Shown here in pieces: positions 15,951 through 25,773 of a stretch of DNA of 62,478 nt. Position numbers and translations under genes: made by a program. The notes below the pieces were generated by a model that was given only the letters and a program-made list of their open reading frames with translations, ran no database searches and was not told where the DNA came from. How positions within the stretch are numbered: the first letter of the stretch is position 1; each line of letters begins with the position of its first letter. Origin of the DNA: Propionibacterium sp. (GTDB lineage Bacteria > Actinomycetota > Actinomycetes > Propionibacteriales > Propionibacteriaceae); assembly GCA_012517965.1 (NCBI GenBank), contig JAAYTZ010000126.1, forward strand, positions 1 through 62,478, read 5' to 3'.

Positions 15951-17900
15951 GTGCGCGTCCTGCGTGTCTCACACAGCGCGGTGGTCGATGCCTGGCGGGA
16001 GCGGGAGCGCCGCCACCGGGCCCGGGGCGACGAGATCACGGTGCTCGGCGCCCGGCGCTGGAACGAGGCGGGCAGCGACGTCCTGCTGCGCCCGCGGCCG
16101 GGCGAGCCGGTGCGCGGCGTCCGGACCCTCGGCACGCACCCGGCCCTGTTCCTCTACGATCCGCGGCCGCTGTGGGTGGCGCTGGGCGAGCGGTGGGACG
16201 TGCTGGAGGTGCACGAGGAGCCGTTCGCGCTGGCCACGGCCGAGATTCTGCTGCTGCGTGCCCTGCGTCGCCAGCGCGCGCCGTACTCGCTGTACTCGGC
16301 GCAGAACATCCGCAAGCGGTATCCGGTGCCGTTCCGGTGGCTCGAGCGGTGGGCCCTGCGGCACGCGGCGGGGCTCAGCGTCTGCAACGCCGAGGCCGGG
16401 CAGATCTGCGTCGACAAGGGCTTCCCCGGGGCGCCCCGGCTGATCCCGCTCGGCGTGGACCGCTCGCTCTTCACCCCGGACGCCGCTGCGCGCCCCGGGC
16501 GCGGGGTCGTCGGCTACGCCGGTCGGCTGGCGCCCCACAAGGGCGTCGAGGTGCTGCTGGACGCCGTCGCCGCCGCCCCCGGGCTGCAGCTGCGCATCGC
16601 CGGGGCGGGGCCGCAGGAAGCGGAACTGCGGGCGAAGGCGTCCGAGTTGGGGCTCGGCGACCGGGTGACGTTCAGGGGCCCGCTCGCCCAGGGCGACCTG
16701 CCGGAGTTCTACCGGGGTCTCGACGTGTTGGCGATCCCGTCGCTGCCGACGCCGGGGTGGCTGGAGCAGTTCGGGCGCGTCGCGGTGGAGGCGATGGCGT
16801 GCGGGACGCCGGTGGTGGCCAGTGACAGCGGCGCGCTGCCGGACGTCGTGGGCGGCGCAGGCTTGCTGGTGCCGCCCGGCGATCCGGACGCCCTGCGCGC
16901 GGCCCTGCTGACGGCGCTCGAACCCGCGCAGGCGGAGCGGCTGCGGCAAGCGGGGCTGGCGCGGGCGGCGTCCTGCGACTGGGAGCGGGTCGCCGACGAC
17001 TACGACGCGCTGTACGCGTCGATGCCGAAGCGGCCGGCGGACGGCGCGGAGCGGCCGCTGGAGGTGGTGCTGGTGGCCTATGGGGCGCCCGAGCTGGTGC
17101 GGCGGGCGCTGGAACCGGTGGCATCCCTGCCGGTGACGGTGGTGGACAACTCGTCGCTGCCCGCGATCGAGGCGCTGTGCCGGGAGCTCGGGTGTCGCTA
17201 TGTCGATCCGGGGCGCAACGGGGGGTTCGCCTTCGGGGTCAACGTCGCGCTGCGGGACCGGCTGGTGCCGGGCGCCGACGTGCTGCTGCTCAACCCGGAC
17301 GCCGTGATCTCCGCCGCGGGCTTGCGCGCGCTGCAACACGCCCTGCTCGCCGCGCCGGATCTCGCCAGCGTCGCCCCCGCCCAGGTGGACGCCGACGGCG
17401 TCCCCGCGCGGGTGGGCTGGCCGTTCCCGTCGCCGTGGGGCACGTGGGTGGAGGCCCTCGGGCTCGGACGTCTCCGGCGCCGGGTCGACTTCGTGATCGG
17501 GTCGGTGCTGCTGCTGCGGGCCGAGGCCCTGGACCAGGTTGGCAGGCTCGACGAGCGGTTCTTCCTGTACGCGGAGGAGACGGACTGGGCGCGGCGGGCG
17601 GCGCTGCTGGGCTGGCGGCACCGGATCGTCGACTCGGTCACCGCGGTGCACCTGGGGGCGGCGACGAGCGGCGATCCCCAGCGCCGGGAGGCGCACTTCC
17701 ACGCGTCGCAGGAGCGCTACCTGCGCAAGCACTTCGGGTCGGTCGGCTGGCAGGTGGCCCGGGTGGGCCAGGTGGTGGGCGCGGGCGTCCGCTCGGCCGT
17801 GTTGCCGGGGGAGCGCGGACGGACGGCGCGGCGCCGGGCGCGGCTCTACGCCCGCGGGCCCGTGCGCGCCGAGGCCCACCACCGGGGGGCAGCCGCATGA
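15951..17900 (+). CDS. Bifunctional glycosyltransferase, GT4-GT2 fusion
   Basis: A 649-residue chain with two glycosyltransferases. The GT4 part (1 to about 355) has GRLAPHKGVEVL and a C-terminal VAVEAMACGTPVVASDSG block. The GT2 part (from about 367) begins EVVLVAYGAPELV and has TVVDNSS, GGFAFGVNVALR, LLLNPDAV and the acceptor-side block FFLYAEETDWARRA, like rhamnosyltransferases of the WbbL type. Two successive sugar additions by one protein are likely. It is the first gene of an operon of overlapping genes running to 22494; its stop overlaps the next ATG (ATGA). Confidence 0.88.
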   Translation: MRVLRVSHSAVVDAWRERERRHRARGDEITVLGARRWNEAGSDVLLRPRPGEPVRGVRTLGTHPALFLYDPRPLWVALGERWDVLEVHEEPFALATAEILLLRALRRQRAPYSLYSAQNIRKRYPVPFRWLERWALRHAAGLSVCNAEAGQICVDKGFPGAPRLIPLGVDRSLFTPDAAARPGRGVVGYAGRLAPHKGVEVLLDAVAAAPGLQLRIAGAGPQEAELRAKASELGLGDRVTFRGPLAQGDLPEFYRGLDVLAIPSLPTPGWLEQFGRVAVEAMACGTPVVASDSGALPDVVGGAGLLVPPGDPDALRAALLTALEPAQAERLRQAGLARAASCDWERVADDYDALYASMPKRPADGAERPLEVVLVAYGAPELVRRALEPVASLPVTVVDNSSLPAIEALCRELGCRYVDPGRNGGFAFGVNVALRDRLVPGADVLLLNPDAVISAAGLRALQHALLAAPDLASVAPAQVDADGVPARVGWPFPSPWGTWVEALGLGRLRRRVDFVIGSVLLLRAEALDQVGRLDERFFLYAEETDWARRAALLGWRHRIVDSVTAVHLGAATSGDPQRREAHFHASQERYLRKHFGSVGWQVARVGQVVGAGVRSAVLPGERGRTARRRARLYARGPVRAEAHHRGAAA

Positions 17901-19234
17901 CCGGGATGGGCAGGCGCCTGGTGCTGGCCGTCGGGGCGGTCGTGCTCGTGGTGCTGGGCCTCGGCATCGGCTACCTGGCCCCGGCCCACCCCGAACTCGC
18001 GCTGGGGGCGGCCGCGGCCGTGCTGATGCTCGGCATCACGGCCGCCGAGCCCGCCGCGATCCCGCTGGTCGCGTTTCCGCTCCTCGTCGTGGTGTATCGG
18101 GTGGAGGCCGCGGGGGTCGACCTGTCGCTGTCGGACGTCGTCCTCGCACTGGCCACGCTGACGGCCCTGGTGTTCGCCCCGCGCCCCTTTCATCCCGCGC
18201 TGCGCAACCTGCTGTGGCTCAACGCCGCCTACCAGTTCGCCACGCTGTTCACGGTGCTGGTGAACCCGTACCAGGCGAACGTCGTCGAGTGGTTCCACGC
18301 GTGGATGCTGGTGTCGGGCGCGCTGATCGTGGGCTGGACCGTCGGCCGGCAGGGCTTCGCGCGGTCGGCGCTGACGCTGTTCCTGCTCGCGTGCCTGGCG
18401 ATCGCGGCGGTGACCGTGGTGCAGGCGGCGGCGCAGTGGGCCCGGGGTGACTTCGGGCCGGTGTACGTGTCCTGGCCCTATGCGATGCACAAGAACTTCG
18501 TGGGGACGCTGCTCGGGTTCGCGGCCGTCGTCGTCTACGCCCGCCCCGGCTGGTTGGGCTGGACCCAGGGCTGGGCGCGCTCGGCCCTGGCCCTGTTCGC
18601 CGTGGCGATGCTGTTCACCCAGTCCCGCCAGGCGATCATCGCCCTGGGTGTCGCGCTGGTGATCGTCGCCTTCCGCGACCGAAGGCAGCGGCAGCGCTGG
18701 TCGCTGGTGCTGCTCGGCGTCGTGCCGGCCCTGGCGCTGGTGGCGACGCTCGTCCGAGACCAGGTGCAGTCCGGCAACCAGTTCAACAGCGTCTTCCAGC
18801 GGCTGAACTGGTTCGGCGACACCGTCGAGGTGTGGGCGGCCTCGCCGTGGGTGGGTCAGGGGCTGCGGTTCTGGACCACCGGTCGCACGGCCGTGGCCTT
18901 CCAGCCCCCCAACGCCGAACTGGAGGTGCTGGCGTCCGCCGGCGTCATCGGCCTGGCGGCCTTCCTGCTGCTCATGGTGGGCACGCTGCGTCAGCTGTGG
19001 CGCCTGGCGCCCGCTTACGGGACGCTGGGGGTCGCGGCGGTGGCCTCCCGGCTGGTGCAGTCCCAGCTCGACCTGTTCTGGATCACGATCCAGGTGTCGG
19101 TGCCGTTCGCGCTGGTCGGCGTCGCCATCGGGGCGCTGGCGCGCGACGAGCTGGCCGCGTCGCCGTGGCAGACAGCGTCCGGGACGCGGCCGGGCGCCGC
19201 ACCCGTGGCGGCCGGGGGGAGGATCGCGGCATGA
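17897..19234 (+). CDS. O-antigen polymerase (Wzy)-like membrane protein
   Basis: A 445-residue protein with about ten to eleven hydrophobic segments and the O-antigen ligase/polymerase pattern. A short conserved stretch TQSRQAIIALG precedes a long external loop with SGNQFNSVFQRLNWF and SPWVGQGLRFW (a Wzy_C-like block), ahead of the last membrane segments. It would join repeat units on the outer face of the membrane. Its ATG overlaps the previous stop by 4 bases, and its stop overlaps the next start likewise. Ligase and polymerase members cannot be told apart by eye. Confidence 0.78.
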   Translation: MTGMGRRLVLAVGAVVLVVLGLGIGYLAPAHPELALGAAAAVLMLGITAAEPAAIPLVAFPLLVVVYRVEAAGVDLSLSDVVLALATLTALVFAPRPFHPALRNLLWLNAAYQFATLFTVLVNPYQANVVEWFHAWMLVSGALIVGWTVGRQGFARSALTLFLLACLAIAAVTVVQAAAQWARGDFGPVYVSWPYAMHKNFVGTLLGFAAVVVYARPGWLGWTQGWARSALALFAVAMLFTQSRQAIIALGVALVIVAFRDRRQRQRWSLVLLGVVPALALVATLVRDQVQSGNQFNSVFQRLNWFGDTVEVWAASPWVGQGLRFWTTGRTAVAFQPPNAELEVLASAGVIGLAAFLLLMVGTLRQLWRLAPAYGTLGVAAVASRLVQSQLDLFWITIQVSVPFALVGVAIGALARDELAASPWQTASGTRPGAAPVAAGGRIAA

Positions 19235-20346
19235 GGGTGTTGCAGGTGGTGCCGGCCGTTCACACCGGCAGCGGGGTCGAGGCGGTGGCCTATCACCTCG
19301 AGCGGGAGTGGCGGGCCCTCGGCGTCCCGACGGCACAGTTCACCCTCGCCGAGGCGCACGGCGACTGGATCGGGCAGCGGGGGCCGCTGCCGATCCGCAA
19401 GCTGGGCCTGCTGGGGCGGGTGGTGTGGTTCACGACCGTCGGCACGGCGCTGGCCCGGCGGGTGATCGCGCGGCAGCCGCGCGACACCGTGGTGATCTGC
19501 CACAACGACGCCCTCGTCGGCGACGTCTACGTGAACCACGGCAACCTCGTCGAGGCCATGCGGCGCCGGGGCGGCTTCGCGTGGCGGATGGCCCGCAACC
19601 CGCTGCACCTGTTCACGTGGGCGCGCGACGGCGTCCGGTACCGCAGCCACCTGCACCGGGTCGTCGTGAACCTCACCGCCCAGGAGGACGCCGACCTGCG
19701 GCGCACCTACCCCGGCTTCGCGCCGCGCACGGTGGTGATCGGCAACGGCGTCGACACCGAGCGCTACCGCCCCGACCCGGACTCGCGGGCCGCCGCCCGC
19801 GCCGAACTGGGGCTGACCGACGAGCCGGTGGTGCTGTTCGTGGGCCACGAGTTCGAACGCAAGGGCCTCCCGCTGGTGCTGGACGCCGTCGCGCGCCTCG
19901 ACCGGGCGCACCTGGTGGTCGTGGGGGGGACGCCCGACCTGGTCGCCGCCGGACGCCGCGACGCCGCCGCCCGGGGGCTGGACGGCCGGGTGCACTACGT
20001 CGGGCAGCAGGCCGACCCGCGACGTTTCTTCCACGCCGCCGACGTGTTCGCCTTCCCGAGCGCCTACGAGTCGTACGGCCTGGTCATCCTGGAGGCGTTG
20101 GCGTCCGGGGTGCCGGTGGTCGCCTCCCCGGTCGGCTGCGTGCCCGAGGTGGTCGTCGACGGGGTCAACGGCTACGCCGTGGGCTTCGACGCCGACGCGA
20201 TCGCCGCCGCGCTGGGCCGGGTGCTCGACCGAGGCCCGGGCGCCTGGACGGCGGCCGCCCGCGCCTCCGCGGAGGACCGGTCGTGGGCCCGGGTTGCCCA
20301 GGAGTACCTCGCCCTGTTCGAGGACGTGCTGCGTGCCCGGGGCTGA
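19231..20346 (+). CDS. GT4 family glycosyltransferase
   Basis: A 371-residue GT-B glycosyltransferase. It begins MRVLQVVPAVHTGSGVEAV. The donor domain has VIGNGVDTERY, LFVGHEFERKGLPLVLDAV and the E-x7-E block AYESYGLVILEALASG. It is cytosolic. The ATG start overlaps the polymerase-like gene by 4 bases. The sugar is unknown. Confidence 0.9.
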   Translation: MRVLQVVPAVHTGSGVEAVAYHLEREWRALGVPTAQFTLAEAHGDWIGQRGPLPIRKLGLLGRVVWFTTVGTALARRVIARQPRDTVVICHNDALVGDVYVNHGNLVEAMRRRGGFAWRMARNPLHLFTWARDGVRYRSHLHRVVVNLTAQEDADLRRTYPGFAPRTVVIGNGVDTERYRPDPDSRAAARAELGLTDEPVVLFVGHEFERKGLPLVLDAVARLDRAHLVVVGGTPDLVAAGRRDAAARGLDGRVHYVGQQADPRRFFHAADVFAFPSAYESYGLVILEALASGVPVVASPVGCVPEVVVDGVNGYAVGFDADAIAAALGRVLDRGPGAWTAAARASAEDRSWARVAQEYLALFEDVLRARG

Positions 20347-21364
20347 GCCGCGGCGGATCGTGCACGCGGTCCGCTCCGACGGCTTCGCCGGCGTGGAGCG
20401 CTACGTGGCCCTGTTGGCCGCCGAGCAGGCCCGACGCGGCCACCGGGTGACCGTGATCGGCGGGGGGCAGGCGGCGATGGCCGCCACCGTCGCCGGCGTC
20501 GGGGTGCGTCTCCACCCGGCCGTCACCACGCCGCAGGTGGTGCGGCACCTGAACACGCTCGCGGACGCCGACGTCCTCCACGTGCACATGACCGCCGCGG
20601 AGGCCGCGGCCGTCCTGGCCGTGCGGGCGTGGCGGGTGCCCGTCGTGGCGACCCGGCACTTCGCCGCGCGTCGCGGGCGGGGGCTGGGGGGAAGGCTGAT
20701 GGCCCCCCTGATCCGGCGGCGGCTGGCCGTTCAGATCGCGATCAGCGACTACGTGGCCGCCCACATCGACGGGGCCAGCGTGGTCGTGCGCAGCGGCGTC
20801 CCGATCGTGGAGGAGGAGGCCGGCGAACGTGACCGGACGATCCTGCTCGCCCAGCGACTCGAGCCCGAGAAGGGCGGGGCGGACGCCGTTCGCGCGTTCG
20901 CCGCGTCCGGGCTGCTCGGCGAGGGCTGGTCGCTGCTGGTCGCAGGCGACGGCGCGCAACGTCCCGCGCTGGAACGGCTGGCCGGGGCGCTGGGGGTTGC
21001 CGGAGGGGTCCGGTTCCTCGGGCAGCGGGGCGACGTGGGCGAGCTGATGCTGCGGGCCGGCGTGCTGATCGCGCCGTGCCCGATCGAGGGCCTCGGCCTG
21101 ACGGCCCTGGAGGCCATGGCAGCCGGGCTGCCGGTCGTCGCGGCCGGCGCCGGCGGCCATCTCGAGACGGTCGGCCGGGTCTCGGACGCCGCCCTCTACG
21201 CCCCCGGTGACGCGGCGGCCGCGGCGGCGCAGCTACGGCGACTCGCCCAGGACGCCGACCTGCGCCGCGACTACGGGGAACGGCTGCGCGCCGTCCAGCG
21301 GCGGGACTTCACCGTCGAGCGGCAGGCGGACGCCGTCGAGGACGTCTATCGGAGGCTGTGGTGA
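20333..21364 (+). CDS. GT4 family glycosyltransferase
   Basis: A 343-residue GT-B glycosyltransferase. IVHAVRSDGFAGVERYV opens the acceptor domain; LLAQRLEPEKGG and PIEGLGLTALEAMAAG mark the donor domain. I took GTG 20333, 14 bases inside the previous gene, because the family N-terminal strand begins right after it. The next gene starts with a GTGA overlap. The specificity is unknown. Confidence 0.88.
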   Translation: MPGAEPRRIVHAVRSDGFAGVERYVALLAAEQARRGHRVTVIGGGQAAMAATVAGVGVRLHPAVTTPQVVRHLNTLADADVLHVHMTAAEAAAVLAVRAWRVPVVATRHFAARRGRGLGGRLMAPLIRRRLAVQIAISDYVAAHIDGASVVVRSGVPIVEEEAGERDRTILLAQRLEPEKGGADAVRAFAASGLLGEGWSLLVAGDGAQRPALERLAGALGVAGGVRFLGQRGDVGELMLRAGVLIAPCPIEGLGLTALEAMAAGLPVVAAGAGGHLETVGRVSDAALYAPGDAAAAAAQLRRLAQDADLRRDYGERLRAVQRRDFTVERQADAVEDVYRRLW

Positions 21365-22494
21365 CCGACCTGGTGGTGCTGTCCCTGGAGCCGTGGGACG
21401 AGGTGTGGCGGCGCAACCAGCACCTGGTCGCCGGGCTGCTGGGCCGCGACCCGGGCCTGCGGGTGCTGTTCGTCGAGCCCCCGGTCGACCCGCTGCACGA
21501 CGTCGCGACCGGGCACCGGCCGCGGCGCGGGCACGGCGTCCGGCCGGTGGCCCTGAGCGGGGCCGAGGGCCGGCTGTGGACGTTCCGGCCGACCAAGATA
21601 CTGCCGCGCCGCCTCGACCCGGGCGCCGACCGTCGGCTGGCCGCCGCGACCGTGCGCGCCGCCCGTCGGCTGGGGTTCGCGGTCCCGGTGTGCTGGATCA
21701 ACGATCCGTCGGCGGCCGAACTCCTCCGGGTGACCGACTGGCCGGCGCTCTACGACATCACCGACGACTGGCTGGAGGCCGACCGGACGCCCGCTGCGCA
21801 CGCCCGCCTGGTGCGCGACGAGGCGCTGCTGCTGGCGCGGTGCGCCGAGGTGGTCGTCTGCAGCCCCACCCTGGCTGCGGCCAAGGGGGCCGTCCGGCCG
21901 GTCACGCTGATCCCGAACGCGGTCGACGTCGACCTCTACCGCCGGCCGCAACCGCGGCCGGCCGACCTGCCGTCCGGGCCGGTGGCCGTGTACGTCGGAA
22001 CGGTGCACACCGACCGGATCGACCTCGACCTGTGCGTCGCGACGGCGCGGGAACTCGGGCCGGCCGGAACGCTGGTGCTGGTGGGGCCGCATCCGCTCGC
22101 GGCCGCCGACCTGGAGCGGCTGCGCCACGCCGGCGTCCTGCTGGTGGGGCCGAAGCCGGCCGCCGAGGTGCCCGGCTACCTGCAGCACGCCGACGTGCTG
22201 GTCGTGCCGCACGTGGTGACGCCGTTCACGCTGAGCCTCGACCCGATCAAGCGCTACGAGTACGCGGCGGTGGGGCGTCCGGTGGTGAGCACCCCGGTCA
22301 CCGGTTTCGTCGAGGGGGACCCCCGCGTCACCGTGGCCTCCGGGGACGCCTTCGCGGCGGCCGTCCGGACCGCCGTGCCCGCGGCGTCCGCGTTCCCCGC
22401 GGGGGCCGACGGGCCGGTGCCGTCGTGGACGGAGCGGTCGGCGGAGATGGCCGAGGTCATCGAGCGCGTGCGGCGCGGCGCCACACCCCGGTGA
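21361..22494 (+). CDS. Glycosyltransferase (TuaH/GT1-4-like)
   Basis: A 377-residue protein with a GT-B layout resembling teichuronic-acid-type glycosyltransferases. DLVVLSLEPWDEVWRRNQHL opens the N terminus; CWINDP, YDITDDW and VVVCSPTLAAAKG are typical of that group, and LIPNAVDVDLY begins the donor side. PIKRYEYAAVGRPVVSTP replaces the classic E-x7-E. I chose GTG 21361 (GTGA overlap with the previous stop) over GTG 21358. Its 3' end overlaps the convergent glycosyltransferase by 38 bases, closing the first plus-strand operon. Confidence 0.83.
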   Translation: MTDLVVLSLEPWDEVWRRNQHLVAGLLGRDPGLRVLFVEPPVDPLHDVATGHRPRRGHGVRPVALSGAEGRLWTFRPTKILPRRLDPGADRRLAAATVRAARRLGFAVPVCWINDPSAAELLRVTDWPALYDITDDWLEADRTPAAHARLVRDEALLLARCAEVVVCSPTLAAAKGAVRPVTLIPNAVDVDLYRRPQPRPADLPSGPVAVYVGTVHTDRIDLDLCVATARELGPAGTLVLVGPHPLAAADLERLRHAGVLLVGPKPAAEVPGYLQHADVLVVPHVVTPFTLSLDPIKRYEYAAVGRPVVSTPVTGFVEGDPRVTVASGDAFAAAVRTAVPAASAFPAGADGPVPSWTERSAEMAEVIERVRRGATPR

Positions 22495-23632
22495 CGACGT
22501 CGGCGGTGCGCTCGATCGGGAAGCGCTCCAGAGCCGAGGCGTAGGCCCGCTCGGCGCGAGCCAAGGCCATGTCAGGGTGAGCGAGGGCGTCCGAGATGGC
22601 CGTGGCGAGCGCCTCGTCGTCGCCGGGCGGAACCAGCCACCCGAGTTCGGCCCCAGGCGCCGATCGCATGATCTCGGTGGCCCCGCCGCCGGCCGTCGCG
22701 ACGACGGGCACGCCGCGGATCATCGCCTCGACGATCACCTGCCCGAAGGGCTCGGGGGTGGGGGAGGCGTGGACGCACAGGGTCAGGTCGTCGAGGGCGG
22801 ACGCCGGGGAGGGCGTGAAGCCGGTGAACTCGACCGCGTCGCCCACGCCGAGACGCAGCGCTTCGGCGTGGACCTCGTCGGCGTAGCGCTCCGCGCCGAA
22901 CATCGCCGAGCCGATGATGCGGAAGCGAACGTCCGGCTGCCGCTGGAGGACCCGCGCGGCGGCCCGCACGAACACCAACTGCCCCTTGGTGGGGCTGATC
23001 CGGCCCAGGAGGCCCACGACCGGCGGGCACGGCGGGACTCGGGTGCCCGGCGGCGGCCCGACCTGGTCGCGCCCGAAGCCCGGGGGGGCGACGTCGAGCC
23101 GCGGGTGGCCGGGCAGGGTGGCCGCGGTGGCGTCCGAGTTGACGACGACGGCCGCGGCGGATCGAGCCACGAACCGGATCAGTCGCACCATCAGGGGCGG
23201 CAGGTAGTCGGGGCTGATCCGGTCGTGGAGGTGCCACACGACGGGGAGGCCCAGGAGCCGGGCCAGCGGGACTCCGATGAGGCCGGCCTTGAGGGTGTTG
23301 GGGTACACCACGTCGGGCCGCAGGCGGCGCAACTCCCGGCCCAGCCGGACGCCGAACGGCAGGGTCCGCGCGGCGTTGCGGACCAGGGCCAGCGGTGTCC
23401 GGCCGACCGCGTGCCGTCCGGCCGCCGCGAGGTCGCCGAGGGCGAGGACGTCGACGGGATGGCCGCCTTCGCGCAGGCGGGCCGCCAACGGGCCGTCCCC
23501 GAACAGGAGCGTGCGCACCTCGAACCGGTCGGGGTCGACGGCGTCCAGGAGGCGCGCCAGCGCCAGTTCGGCGCCCCCCAGCGTCGCGGTGTGCCCCAGG
23601 GCGAGGATCCGCAGGCGGACGGAACGGGCCAT
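22457..23632 (-). CDS. GT4 family glycosyltransferase
   Basis: A 391-residue GT-B glycosyltransferase. RLRILALGHTATLGGAELAL is the N-terminal loop. The donor half has VGLLGRISPTKGQLVFV and PEPFGQVIVEAMIRG. It is a lone minus-strand gene between two plus-strand operons. It overlaps the 3' end of the previous gene by 38 bases and shares a 54-base spacer with the next. This layout suggests insertion of a module into the locus. The sugar is unknown. Confidence 0.88.
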   Translation of the reverse strand: MARSVRLRILALGHTATLGGAELALARLLDAVDPDRFEVRTLLFGDGPLAARLREGGHPVDVLALGDLAAAGRHAVGRTPLALVRNAARTLPFGVRLGRELRRLRPDVVYPNTLKAGLIGVPLARLLGLPVVWHLHDRISPDYLPPLMVRLIRFVARSAAAVVVNSDATAATLPGHPRLDVAPPGFGRDQVGPPPGTRVPPCPPVVGLLGRISPTKGQLVFVRAAARVLQRQPDVRFRIIGSAMFGAERYADEVHAEALRLGVGDAVEFTGFTPSPASALDDLTLCVHASPTPEPFGQVIVEAMIRGVPVVATAGGGATEIMRSAPGAELGWLVPPGDDEALATAISDALAHPDMALARAERAYASALERFPIERTADVVTGVWRRAARAR

Positions 23633-23674
23633 TGCCCCAGTGTCGCATCCGCAGGATGGGCCTTGGCCACCCGA

Positions 23675-23680
23675 TACCCT
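23675..23680 (+). promoter_or_regulatory. Probable -10 element of a leaderless transcript
   Basis: TACCCT ends 6 bases before the GTG at 23687, with no Shine-Dalgarno sequence between. It would start the second plus-strand glycosyltransferase operon from the 54-base divergent spacer. Confidence 0.38.
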
Positions 23681-23686
23681 GGCGCG

Positions 23687-24841
23687 GTGCCAGTCGTGCA
23701 TGTCCTCACCCCGGGGGACCACTTCTCGCCCCGGACCGGCAGCGCCATCCCCACCGTGGTCGATGGATTGTGCCGGTTCGCCCCGCCCGGCGCCCCCAGC
23801 GCTGCCGTGGCGGTGGCGCGCGGGACGTACGCCGACCGCTACGACAGTGCCGCCATCGTCGAGTACCAGGCCGCCGCCCCGCTGGCGGGATGGGCGGCGA
23901 GGGCGGTCCGCGTCGCCGAGCCGGTCCTCGGCCGGTTGGGGTTGCCCCGACTGGACACGCGTCGGGTTCTGCGGCCGAGCGTGGGTGGGCAGGGCGGCTG
24001 GCCCCCCGGGTGGGTGATCGGGCACAACATGCCCCAGCTGGTGCCGACGGTGGACGCGCAGCGGCACCGCCCGGTGCTGTACGTCCACAACGACCTGTTG
24101 CGCACCTACAGCCGAGGCGAGGCGGGCCGGGTGCTCGACCGCGTGGCTGCCGTGCTGACGGTGAGCGCGTTCATGGCAGAGCGGACAGCCGCGGAACTCC
24201 CGCTGCGGCTTCGGTCCAGGGTGCACGTCGTTCCCAACGGGGTGGACTTCGAGCGGTTCCGTGCGGCGGGTCCGCACCGGCGGTCGGGAATGCTGCGGGT
24301 TGCGTTCATCGGTCGGGTGACGCCCGAGAAGGGGCCCGACCTCCTCATCGAAGCGGTGCGCCTGCTCGGCCGGGCCGACCTGGAACTCACGCTGATCGGG
24401 TCACGCGGTTTCACGGCCGACGACCCGCTCAGCCCCTACGAGCGCGACCTCCGGAGGGCGGCCGCGGGCATGGCGGCTCGGGTGCGCTTCGTGCCCTTCG
24501 TGCCCCGCGCGCAGGTCCCGGCGTTGCTTGCGGACTCGGACGTCGTCGTCGTGCCCTCGCGGTTCGAGGAGCCCTTCGGCTTGACCGTGCTGGAGGCGAT
24601 GGCCTCTCATAACGTCGTGGTCGGAGCGAGGATCGGGGGGATCCCCGAGGCGATGGGTGGGGCGGGCATCCTGGTCGAGCCGGGAAATCCCCGCTCGGTG
24701 GCCGAGGCGCTGGCCGCGCTGCTCGACGACGAGCAACTGCTCGACCGCCTGGCCGCTGAGTGCCAGGCGCGGGCGGCGCGTCAGGACTGGGCGGTCTCGA
24801 GCGCCCGGTTCCACGAGGTGCTGGCGGGGCTCGATGGCTGA
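23687..24841 (+). CDS. GT4 family glycosyltransferase
   Basis: A 384-residue GT-B glycosyltransferase. It starts with PVVHVLTPGDHFSPRTGSAI. VVPNGVDFERF, VAFIGRVTPEKGPDLLIEAV and FEEPFGLTVLEAMAS mark the donor side. The GTG start is set by the TACCCT element 6 bases upstream. The following GT2 gene starts 8 bases inside its end. Confidence 0.88.
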   Translation: MPVVHVLTPGDHFSPRTGSAIPTVVDGLCRFAPPGAPSAAVAVARGTYADRYDSAAIVEYQAAAPLAGWAARAVRVAEPVLGRLGLPRLDTRRVLRPSVGGQGGWPPGWVIGHNMPQLVPTVDAQRHRPVLYVHNDLLRTYSRGEAGRVLDRVAAVLTVSAFMAERTAAELPLRLRSRVHVVPNGVDFERFRAAGPHRRSGMLRVAFIGRVTPEKGPDLLIEAVRLLGRADLELTLIGSRGFTADDPLSPYERDLRRAAAGMAARVRFVPFVPRAQVPALLADSDVVVVPSRFEEPFGLTVLEAMASHNVVVGARIGGIPEAMGGAGILVEPGNPRSVAEALAALLDDEQLLDRLAAECQARAARQDWAVSSARFHEVLAGLDG

Positions 24842-25709
24842 CCGCACGGACTTCTCGGTCGTGATCCCCGCCCACAACGCCGCGAGGACGATCGGTCGTC
24901 AACTGGCGGCGCTGGGCCGACAGAACTGGGCGGGGCCGTGGGAGGTGGTGGTCGCGGACAACGGGTCGACCGACGACACCGCCGCCCGCGCGCTCGACTT
25001 CGTGGACACGCTGCCGTCCCTGCGCGTCGTCGATGCCTCGGACCGCCGCGGTGCCAGCCACGCCCGCAACGTCGGTGCCCGGGCGGCCCGAGCGCCCTAT
25101 CTGCTCTTTCTGGACGCCGACGATGAGGCGTCCGAGGGCTGGCTCCAAGCCATGGCGGACGCCGCCGCCTCGGCGGCCCTGATCGCCGGCGTGACGCGGG
25201 CGCGGCGTGAGGGTCCGGGAGACGCCGAGGCAGGGCTCGGCCGGCCGTCCGCCTGGTCTCGGATCGCCCCCTCGGCGGGCTTCCTGGACGCTGCGGCGTC
25301 CAGCAATCTGGGCGTCCGCCGGGACGTCTGGGAGGCCGTGGGGGGGTTCCGGGAAGACATGGCCGCCAACGAGGACACCGCGTTCTGCTGGGATGTGCAG
25401 TTGGCCGGGCACGACCTCGTGCACGTGCCGGACGCAGTCGTGTCCTACTCGATGCGCGGCTCGCTGCGGGGCCTGGCTCGGCAGCAGTTCGCCTGGGGGG
25501 TGGGGGCAGCCCAGTTGTACGCCCTGTTCCGAGACCGGGGGGCGCCGCGGCCGTCCGTGGCGGGGGCGCTGCTCCGCTGGGTGGCGCTGCTGGTGATGGC
25601 CCCCGCAGGCATCGCAATCCCCCGGCTGCGACGGGACTGGGTCGGACGATTGGCCCGGCGGGCGGGACGCCTGCACGGCTCCCTCCGCTACCGAGTGCTA
25701 AGCCTCTGA
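24834..25709 (+). CDS. GT2 family glycosyltransferase
   Basis: A 291-residue GT-A enzyme. FSVVIPAHNAARTIGRQLAA is the nucleotide-binding start, VVADNGSTDDT follows, and LFLDADDEA holds the DxD-type metal site. FREDMAANEDTAFCWDV provides the usual acidic acceptor block. A hydrophobic stretch near the C terminus (about 243-260) may bind it to the membrane. The start lies 8 bases inside the previous gene. The donor is unknown. Confidence 0.9.
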   Translation: MADRTDFSVVIPAHNAARTIGRQLAALGRQNWAGPWEVVVADNGSTDDTAARALDFVDTLPSLRVVDASDRRGASHARNVGARAARAPYLLFLDADDEASEGWLQAMADAAASAALIAGVTRARREGPGDAEAGLGRPSAWSRIAPSAGFLDAAASSNLGVRRDVWEAVGGFREDMAANEDTAFCWDVQLAGHDLVHVPDAVVSYSMRGSLRGLARQQFAWGVGAAQLYALFRDRGAPRPSVAGALLRWVALLVMAPAGIAIPRLRRDWVGRLARRAGRLHGSLRYRVLSL

Positions 25710-25773
25710 CGCCACCGGCCGATCGTGCGAGACACTCGGAGTAAGGACCGGCGGGTCGTGGGGGGAGTGTCGG

